Assembly (NCBI GenBank): GCA_030150565.1
Contig: JASLFR010000080.1
Coordinates: 1-39,639 of the forward strand
Source: Cardiobacteriales bacterium
GTDB taxonomy: Bacteria; Pseudomonadota; Gammaproteobacteria; Cardiobacteriales; Wohlfahrtiimonadaceae
Reading direction: 5' to 3'
Length of the DNA stretch: 39,639 nt
Shown here: positions 8,219 through 13,809 of the stretch, piece by piece
Layout: each line of letters starts with the position of its first letter
How positions within the stretch are numbered: the stretch's first letter is position 1
Translations under genes and position numbers: made by a program
The notes under the pieces: generated by a model
Told to the model about the DNA's origin: nothing
The model's database searches: none
The model's input: the letters and a program-made list of their open reading frames with translations, nothing else

Positions 8219-9127
8219 TTATGATTTTTTACCGCTCTCTTTAAGGAGTTCAGCAACACCTGCAATTGAGCTGACGAGTCCAGAGCTCTCCATCGGCATC
8301 ATAATCACTTTGCCATTATCGCTCTCTGCGATTTTTCCAAACGCTTCAACATACTGTTGAGCTACAAAGTAGTTGATTGCTTGAATATCCCCCTCACGAA
8401 TCGCTTGAGAGACCATTGCTGTTGCAGCTGCTTCCGCTTCAGCGAGCCGCTCGCGCGCTTCCGCTTCTAAAATAGCTGCTGCTTTCTTCCCCTCTGCTTC
8501 TAAAATAGCGGATTGTTTATGCCCCTCTGAGCGGAGAATTTCAGCCTCACGAATCCCTTGTGCTTCTAAAATAGAGGCGCGCTTTTCACGCTCTGCTTTC
8601 ATCTGCTTTGCCATAGAGTCGACAAGATCTCTTGGTGGCTCAATATCTTTAATTTCGATACGGGTGATTTTAACCCCCCAAGGAGCTGTTGCATGATCGA
8701 CAACATCTAAAAGGCGACCATTGATCTCATCCCGTTTTGAGAGAAGCTCATCTAGATCCATCGATCCCATAACGGTGCGGATATTGGTCATCGTGAGATT
8801 AAGCACAGAGAGGGTAAGATCACTCACTGCATACGCTGCACGAGCTGCATCGGTAATTTGGTAGAAGAAGACGCCATCAACTCGCACCATTGCGTTATCA
8901 CGGGTAATCACGCCTTGAGAGGGGACATCCATCACCTGCTCCATCATATTTAGCTTCTTTCCGATTCGTTCAAAGATTGGAATAATGATTGCGATTCCTG
9001 GTGTGAGAGTACGGTGATATTGACCAAAACGCTCAACCGTATACTCCTCACCTTGACGCACGATTTTTATTGATCTCTGAATAAAGATAACGACGGCGAC
9101 TAAGAGGGAGATAACAAAATATTTCAT
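8219..9127 (-). CDS. qmcA: SPFH/stomatin-family membrane protein QmcA
   Basis: 302 aa, matching the E. coli QmcA/YbbK type (about 305 aa). A single N-terminal membrane anchor (2-18) is followed by an SPFH domain (about 20-190; IVRQGEEYTVERFGQYHRTL, DVPSQGVITRDNA, TRIEIKDIEPP) and then an Ala/Glu-rich coiled coil (about 185-245) with repeated AILEAEG/AE segments. SPFH proteins form large ring- or cage-shaped oligomers on membranes and often regulate FtsH-type proteolysis. AAGGA six bases upstream supports the start. It is the first gene of the cluster with NfeD, DUF2868 and the GTPase. Confidence 0.93.
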   Translation of the reverse strand: MKYFVISLLVAVVIFIQRSIKIVRQGEEYTVERFGQYHRTLTPGIAIIIPIFERIGKKLNMMEQVMDVPSQGVITRDNAMVRVDGVFFYQITDAARAAYAVSDLTLSVLNLTMTNIRTVMGSMDLDELLSKRDEINGRLLDVVDHATAPWGVKITRIEIKDIEPPRDLVDSMAKQMKAEREKRASILEAQGIREAEILRSEGHKQSAILEAEGKKAAAILEAEARERLAEAEAAATAMVSQAIREGDIQAINYFVAQQYVEAFGKIAESDNGKVIMMPMESSGLVSSIAGVAELLKESGKKS

Positions 9128-9248
9128 AAAAAATCCTTCATCTGGAGATTATTTGAGTTGTAGGGGGGTAGGGGAAACAGGTGATTCTATAACGATTCTA
9201 AACCGTTAAGATCATAACATTTTAGCGGTTTAAACGGCGTTTTTCTCA

Positions 9249-9277
9249 TAAAAAAAGCACCTCAATTGAAGTGCTTT
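9249..9277 (-). terminator. erpA terminator
   Basis: Reading the minus strand, AAAGCACTTC / GAGGTGCTTT form a stem with an AATT loop (one internal mismatch), followed by a T tract. It lies about 20 nt after the erpA stop and separates erpA from qmcA. Confidence 0.88.
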
Positions 9278-9298
9278 ATCCAATCTGAATAGTAGTGA

Positions 9299-9643
9299 TT
9301 AGGCGCTAAATGAGTTCCCACAGCCACAGGTGGTGGTTGCGTTGGGGTTGCGAATTACAAATTGCTCCCCTTGAAGATCATTCACATAATCGATATCTGC
9401 GCCCATAAGGTATTGATAGCTTAAAGGATCAATCAGAAGCGTAACCCCTTGATTGACCACCTCAACATCCCCCTCTTCAACGGTCTCTGCAAAGCTAAAA
9501 CCGTACTGGAAGCCTGAACATCCGCCCCCTTGAATATAGACGCGAAGTTTTAGGGATTGATCCCCCTCTTCATCGATTAACCCTTTCACCTTCAATGCTG
9601 CGGCATCGGTAAAGTTGATGCCTGTCTCTTCCATACTGTTCAT
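9299..9643 (-). CDS. erpA: Iron-sulfur cluster insertion protein ErpA
   Basis: 114 aa, the same length as E. coli ErpA. This A-type carrier hands [4Fe-4S] clusters to apo-proteins such as IspG/IspH and respiratory enzymes. The three cluster-binding Cys are present at C42 (GGGCSGFQYGF), C106 and C108 (TTCGCGNSFSA), the E. coli positions. The ATG at 9643 is preferred over the in-frame GTG at 9649 because AGGAG lies at ideal spacing. It is a single-gene unit with its own promoter (9710-9718), a small hairpin before the ribosome binding site, and its own terminator. Confidence 0.96.
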   Translation of the reverse strand: MNSMEETGINFTDAAALKVKGLIDEEGDQSLKLRVYIQGGGCSGFQYGFSFAETVEEGDVEVVNQGVTLLIDPLSYQYLMGADIDYVNDLQGEQFVIRNPNATTTCGCGNSFSA

Positions 9644-9650
9644 ATCCACT

Positions 9651-9671
9651 CTCCTGACTTATTGTTAAGTC
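9651..9671 (-). other. erpA: Leader hairpin plus ribosome binding site of erpA
   Basis: On the minus strand GACTTA-ACAA-TAAGTC (9671-9656) can fold as a 6-bp stem with a 4-nt loop. It is directly followed by the AGGAG ribosome binding site of erpA. A weak stem this close could modulate ribosome access, but that is inference. Confidence 0.45.
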
Positions 9672-9709
9672 GTTAATTGATCGTTTATCTCTTAGTTGAT
9701 TTACCCTCA

Positions 9710-9718
9710 ATTATAGCA
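9710..9718 (-). promoter_or_regulatory. erpA: Extended -10 promoter of erpA
   Basis: The minus strand reads TGCTATAAT, a perfect TATAAT with the TGn extension. No good -35 is seen at 17 bp, which an extended -10 can tolerate. The predicted start near 9703 gives a leader of about 60 nt before the erpA ATG. Confidence 0.65.
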
Positions 9719-9754
9719 AAGCTCTCTATAATCCTGCAGATTTCCCTCTGGAGC

Positions 9755-10753
9755 TCATTTTTTATTCGATGCAATTAGGTAACTCTTCCCATCTGGTTTA
9801 ACGAGAAACTCTTTAGGGTGACTTTTGATAGCGATATTGAGCTGAGCATACCCAAAATTTTGAATATTGTAGTTCTCAATCCGTCGTGAGAGATTGCTCC
9901 CGATAAGGGAGAGGGAGACCCAACCGCCCTTCTGCTCTCTTATGATCTCATGAATATTGCTAATCAGTTTCTCAATATTGACCACTTTGGGATGGACAAA
10001 ATAGCCCCGCGACTCTTCATGTTTTATCTTAATTAGATTGGGGTAGTTGCTGATAAATTTATTGAGCTGAGTAAAGCCGTAATTGCGGGCATCAAAATCG
10101 GGCTGAACTTGGGAGAGCCGTTTGCCAAACTCTCCAAGATTGATCCAATCATCATTATTCTCAAAGGTGGCGAAGGCTTTATTGAAGAGCTGCTGAATCT
10201 CTCGCTCCTCCTCTTTTTTGCTTCTAGCAGAGCTATTCGATTGCTCTTTTTCTGCTTTGGGATGAGCTATTTTCTCTTCTTGAATCTCTTCACTCATTGC
10301 CTCCTCTTCATCCTCTAAAATCTCCACATAGGTGAAGCGGTCGCAAGAGCGGATGAGAGATTTGGGTGTCTTCTTCTCTCCAAAACCGTAGACGAGTAGC
10401 CCTTCTTCCCGAATACGGGCGGCAAGACGGGTAAAATCACTATCGCTTGTAATGAGGCAGAAGCCATCGAAATTACGTGTATAGAGCAGATCCATCGCAT
10501 CGATAATCATAGCGCTATCGGTGGAGTTTTTACCGCAGGTGTAGGCAAATTGTTGAATCGGTTGAAGTGAGTGGTCGAGCAGGAGCTCTTTCCAGCTATT
10601 TGCATGGGTTTGTGTCCAATCAGCGTAGATTCGCTTCACAGAGGCGACGCCATACTTACTAATCTCATCTAAAATATTGGAGATTCGGCGCGCTTGGACA
10701 TTATCGGCATCGATCAGAACTGCTAATCGAGCTCTCTTCTCTTGTTGATTCAT
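9755..10753 (-). CDS. NYN-domain RNase-like protein with two C-terminal OST-HTH/LOTUS domains
   Basis: 332 aa from the ATG at 10753. NYN (PIN-like) domain, about 8-145, with the acidic cluster of this family: D15/D17 (VLIDADN), D79 (NSTDSAM), D104/D106 (ITSDSDF). A charged linker (147-182) leads to two similar winged-helix LOTUS units, about 183-254 and 260-328, sharing patterns such as NYGFTQLNKFI and NFGYAQLNIAI. LOTUS domains are linked to RNA binding, so an RNA-targeting nuclease is the likely role; the substrate is unknown. The start was set by AGGAGG seven bases upstream. The frame extending to 10786 reads through the aspS terminator hairpin and was rejected. The gene lies downstream of aspS with only that hairpin between them. 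Confidence 0.88.
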   Translation of the reverse strand: MNQQEKRARLAVLIDADNVQARRISNILDEISKYGVASVKRIYADWTQTHANSWKELLLDHSLQPIQQFAYTCGKNSTDSAMIIDAMDLLYTRNFDGFCLITSDSDFTRLAARIREEGLLVYGFGEKKTPKSLIRSCDRFTYVEILEDEEEAMSEEIQEEKIAHPKAEKEQSNSSARSKKEEEREIQQLFNKAFATFENNDDWINLGEFGKRLSQVQPDFDARNYGFTQLNKFISNYPNLIKIKHEESRGYFVHPKVVNIEKLISNIHEIIREQKGGWVSLSLIGSNLSRRIENYNIQNFGYAQLNIAIKSHPKEFLVKPDGKSYLIASNKK

Positions 10754-10769
10754 CTTCATTCCTCCTAAT

Positions 10770-10800
10770 AAAAAAGCCTTACCCAATTAAGGATAAGGCT
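10770..10800 (-). terminator. Terminator after aspS, abutting the NYN gene
   Basis: Minus-strand AGCCTTA / TAAGGCT stem (10794-10800 with 10775-10781, plus two inner G-C pairs after a mismatch), followed by a T tract (10775-10770). The AGGAGG of the NYN gene begins four bases beyond it, so termination here would limit expression of that gene to read-through. Confidence 0.85.
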
Positions 10801-10826
10801 ATTGATCATATATCTATAATTTTTAA

Positions 10827-12611
10827 TTACGCTTCCTCTTCTTCACTCTTTACAATCTCAAGATGGAGTTCATCGAGTTGAGCTTGAGCGATCGGTGCAG
10901 GTGCTTCCGTTAAGAGGCAGGAAGCAGTTTGAGTTTTGGGGAACGCCATTACATCACGGATTGAGTTTGCACCCGCCATCAACATGATTAAGCGATCGAG
11001 CCCAAATGCGATTCCGCCATGGGGAGGCGCTCCATATTTAAGCGCATCGAGGAGGAATCCAAATTTCTTCTCCGCCTCCTCCTCCCCAATGCCGAGCAGT
11101 TTAAAGACCTCTTTTTGCATCTCATAATTGAAGATACGGATCGATCCACCCCCAAGCTCTGTTCCATTGAGAACTAAATCATACGCATTGGCGATTGCAG
11201 TTGCAGGCTCTTTAAGCGATTCGATCCCCTCTTTTGGTGAGGTGAAGGGGTGATGAACAGCAACATAACGCTTCTCATCTTCATCAAACTCAAACATTGG
11301 GAAATCAACCACCCACATCGGCGCCCACTTGGTAGTAAAGAGGTTGAGATCTTTACCAATCTGAACACGCAATGCACCAATGGCATCATTGACCACTTTT
11401 TTCGTGTCAGCACCAAAGAAGATGATGTCATTATCATTCGCTTCGGTCGCTTTTAATAACCCATCGAGTGTTGCATCATCGAGGAATTTAACGATTGGAG
11501 ATTGTAAGCCCTCACGCCCTTTTGCAACCTCATTAACACGAATGTAGGCGAGCCCTTTTGCTCCGTAGCGTCCAACGTAGCTTGTGTAATCATCAATATT
11601 TTTACGAGTTAGTTGGTCAGAAACGTTAGGAACTTTAAGTGCTACAACTCGGCCATTCTCCATATTTGCTGCTGAGTTGAAGACCTTAAATTCAGCGCTC
11701 TTCATCAACTCTGTTACATCTGTAAACTCTAGGGGAATACGGAGATCTGGGCGATCAGATCCAAAACGCTCCATCGCTTCAGCGTAGGTCATACGGGGGA
11801 TCTCACCCTCAAATTCAACTCCAATTCCCTCCTTAAAGATATGGCGGAACATATTCTCCGCAATATCCATAATCTCATCACTATTAAGGAAGGAGGTCTC
11901 AATATCGAGCTGGGTAAATTCAGGTTGACGGTCGGCACGAAGATCCTCATCACGGAAGCAGCGCACAATCTGATAGTAGCGATCAAATCCGCTCATCATT
12001 AAGAGCTGTTTGAAGAGCTGAGGACTCTGCGGAAGTGCGAAGAATTCCCCCTCATGAACACGTGAAGGAACGAGATAGTCACGAGCCCCTTCAGGAGTTG
12101 CACGGGTGAGAAATGGGGTCTCAATATCTAAAAAGCCTTGATTATCCATAATTTCACGGATTAGGCGGGTCACTTTTGAGCGAAGAAGAAGATTTTTCTG
12201 CATCTTTGAGTCACGTAGATCAAGGTAGCGATACTTTAAGCGCACCTCTTCTGAGGTCTTCTCATCACCGAGTTGAAAAGGGAGGGGGGCGGCACTATTA
12301 AGAATTGTGAATTCTTCTGCAATCACCTCAATCTTTCCTGAAACGATATTAGGATTCTCCATCCCTTCAGGGCGTGCGCGCACTAATCCTTTAATCTGAA
12401 GGACAAACTCATTACGAATGCGCTCAGCTTGGCTAAAATCGCTCTTTACTGTCTCAGGGTCGATAACCACCTGAACAATTCCTTCACGGTCACGAAGGTC
12501 AACAAAAATGACGCCACCATGATCGCGACGACGATGAACCCAGCCAGAGAGGGTAACGGTTTTGTCGAGTAACTCTTCATTCACTAATCCACAGTAGTGT
12601 GATCGCATCAT
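10827..12611 (-). CDS. aspS: Aspartyl-tRNA synthetase
   Basis: 594 aa from the ATG at 12611 (E. coli AspRS 590). It is a class II synthetase charging tRNA-Asp. N-terminal OB anticodon-binding domain (YCGLVNEELL, VTLSGWVHRRRDHGG, VDLRDREGIVQVV), catalytic core with motif 2 (YQIVRCFRDEDLRADRQPEF), bacterial GAD insertion in the middle, and motif 3 near the C terminus (GIAFGLDRLIMLMAG). SIRDVMAFPKT follows as expected. AAGGA seven bases before 12611 chooses the start; MM doubling means 12608 is also possible, and the longer frame to 12656 adds residues unlike the family. A promoter is seen about 130 nt upstream and a terminator about 27 nt downstream. Confidence 0.97.
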   Translation of the reverse strand: MMRSHYCGLVNEELLDKTVTLSGWVHRRRDHGGVIFVDLRDREGIVQVVIDPETVKSDFSQAERIRNEFVLQIKGLVRARPEGMENPNIVSGKIEVIAEEFTILNSAAPLPFQLGDEKTSEEVRLKYRYLDLRDSKMQKNLLLRSKVTRLIREIMDNQGFLDIETPFLTRATPEGARDYLVPSRVHEGEFFALPQSPQLFKQLLMMSGFDRYYQIVRCFRDEDLRADRQPEFTQLDIETSFLNSDEIMDIAENMFRHIFKEGIGVEFEGEIPRMTYAEAMERFGSDRPDLRIPLEFTDVTELMKSAEFKVFNSAANMENGRVVALKVPNVSDQLTRKNIDDYTSYVGRYGAKGLAYIRVNEVAKGREGLQSPIVKFLDDATLDGLLKATEANDNDIIFFGADTKKVVNDAIGALRVQIGKDLNLFTTKWAPMWVVDFPMFEFDEDEKRYVAVHHPFTSPKEGIESLKEPATAIANAYDLVLNGTELGGGSIRIFNYEMQKEVFKLLGIGEEEAEKKFGFLLDALKYGAPPHGGIAFGLDRLIMLMAGANSIRDVMAFPKTQTASCLLTEAPAPIAQAQLDELHLEIVKSEEEEA

Positions 12612-12740
12612 TGATAAATCCTTAAATATTAAATGGTCAAAGAGGGGGAGAATCAATCAGAGCTCCAATAAAAAGTGGCCGATTTTATCGCCCTTTCCCT
12701 TACATTTGAGCGCTATTGATTAAAAATTAATAAGGGGATA

Positions 12741-12769
12741 ATTATAGATGATTTGAGCGGCGATTTCAG
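12741..12769 (-). promoter_or_regulatory. aspS: aspS promoter
   Basis: On the minus strand CTGAAA (4 of 6 to TTGACA) and a perfect TATAAT are separated by 17 bp. The predicted start near 12734 gives a leader of about 120 nt before aspS. Confidence 0.6.
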
Positions 12770-12803
12770 CACTCATTCACAACCGAATCTTTCAGCCGCT
12801 TTG

Positions 12804-12812
12804 TGGCATAAT
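12804..12812 (+). promoter_or_regulatory. Possible extended -10 promoter upstream of the TauE/SafE gene
   Basis: TGG followed by CATAAT (5 of 6 to TATAAT) forms an extended -10 element. A start near 12819 would place the hairpin at 12828-12858 at the very beginning of the transcript. No clear -35 is present. Confidence 0.4.
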
Positions 12813-12827
12813 GAGAAAGTTTTATGC

Positions 12828-12858
12828 AAGAGCCCTCTTTAAGAGATGGCTCTTTTTT
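12828..12858 (+). terminator. Terminator-like hairpin in the leader of the TauE/SafE gene
   Basis: AAGAGCC / GGCTCTT stem extended by inner pairs (TCT/AGA), followed by a T run. It points in the plus direction, yet no plus-strand gene lies upstream (aspS runs the other way). It sits 51 nt before the exporter start, so it is a candidate attenuator or the end of a very short RNA. Confidence 0.65.
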
Positions 12859-12909
12859 GATCAATCATTTTTTTCGGATCTGTCACGGTGCAGATAAGGG
12901 AGAGCAGTT

Positions 12910-13719
12910 ATGGGGATTGAGTTACTCGTCTTTTTAGCGTTAGGGTGCATTATTGGGGTGATCTCTGGATTACTTGGAGTAGGGGGAGGGACGGTGGTTG
13001 TGCCTACTGTTGTCTTCTTCTTAACGTTAACGGGGGCGGAATCATCAATCATTATGAAGGTGGCGCTTGGTACCTCTTTTGCTGTTGTTGCGATTACCAG
13101 CCTCTCTTCTGTCATTGCGCACCATCGTCGTGGTTCTGTTTTGTGGCCTATTGTTGGTATTTTAGGAGTTGGGGCGATGATCGGAGTCTCAATAGGTAGC
13201 CTTGTGGTGGATCGGCTCTCCGACTCATTTCTACAACTGCTCTTCTCACTCTTTTTAGCGTATACCATCATCAATATGTTACGCACAGCATCCCGTGTTG
13301 AAGCGGAGGAGGCGCACCCCATTCCAAAGAGCGCTTATGTTGGAATCGGTTCGATTATCGGCTTTTTAGCAAGTTTTGTTGGTATTGGTGGTGGTGTGAT
13401 GATTGTGCCTGTCTTGAGTAAAATTGGGCATAAGATGAAGAATGCAATTGCAACTTCATCAGCGGTTGGAGTGCTTTTAGCATTAGCGGGTGCGCTCTCC
13501 TCTATGGTGACAGGTTGGGGGAGTGGGATGACTCCTGATGGTTCGCTTGGCTATATCTATCTTCCCGCCTTTATCGGTCTATCCTTGACCAGTATCTTTT
13601 TTGCGCCTCTTGGGGCGAAATTGGTCTATATCCTACCTGTTAAGCGGATTCGGCAGATCTTCGCTGGCTTTTTAACCATTATTTTAATTATCTTTATCTA
13701 CAATAACTACCTTAATTAA
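12910..13719 (+). CDS. TauE/SafE (TSUP) family membrane transporter
   Basis: 269 aa, almost entirely hydrophobic, with about eight transmembrane helices arranged as two repeats. Each repeat carries the family Gly-rich loop: GLLGVGGGTVVVPT (about 20-33) and SFVGIGGGVMIVPV (about 154-167). TSUP proteins export or import sulfur-containing or organic anions such as sulfite, sulfoacetate or taurine-derived compounds; the substrate cannot be read from the sequence. It starts at ATG 12910, with a GA-rich stretch (AAGGGAGAG) upstream. It precedes polA on the same strand, with a hairpin between them. Confidence 0.9.
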   Translation: MGIELLVFLALGCIIGVISGLLGVGGGTVVVPTVVFFLTLTGAESSIIMKVALGTSFAVVAITSLSSVIAHHRRGSVLWPIVGILGVGAMIGVSIGSLVVDRLSDSFLQLLFSLFLAYTIINMLRTASRVEAEEAHPIPKSAYVGIGSIIGFLASFVGIGGGVMIVPVLSKIGHKMKNAIATSSAVGVLLALAGALSSMVTGWGSGMTPDGSLGYIYLPAFIGLSLTSIFFAPLGAKLVYILPVKRIRQIFAGFLTIILIIFIYNNYLN

Positions 13720-13760
13720 GTCTGCTAAACGCTTAAAGAGGTTGGCAGATTTATCGAGTG

Positions 13761-13789
13761 AAAAGCGGAGTCTCTCTTCCGCTTTTTTT
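13761..13789 (+). terminator. Terminator between the TauE/SafE gene and polA
   Basis: AAAGCGGA / TTCCGCTTT stem with a short CT-rich loop and a long T run. It ends about 20 nt before the polA ATG, leaving no room for a promoter between them. Confidence 0.85.
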
Positions 13790-13809
13790 ATCAAATTTTA
13801 GGAATATTT

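Noticed and set aside
8206..8265. Longer NfeD-family start at 8265 inside qmcA
   Set aside because: The GAGGAG site five bases before 8205 and the normal start of the first helix favour the shorter protein.
9727..9732. TATAAT on the plus strand between erpA and the NYN gene
   Set aside because: It faces into the antisense of the NYN gene, has no -35 and nothing downstream to express; the nearby minus-strand extended -10 is better placed.
10754..10786. Longer N terminus for the NYN protein, starting at 10786
   Set aside because: The extra codons read through the aspS terminator stem and T tract, while AGGAGG sits at ideal distance from the ATG at 10753.
12612..12656. Longer N terminus for AspRS, starting at 12656
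   Set aside because: The added residues have no counterpart in AspRS, and AAGGA is correctly spaced from the ATG at 12611.
12861..13322. 153-codon minus-strand open frame opposite the TauE/SafE gene
   Set aside because: The translation is Thr/Pro/Arg-rich with no domain or membrane pattern, while the plus strand gives a clean transporter. It is a shadow frame.
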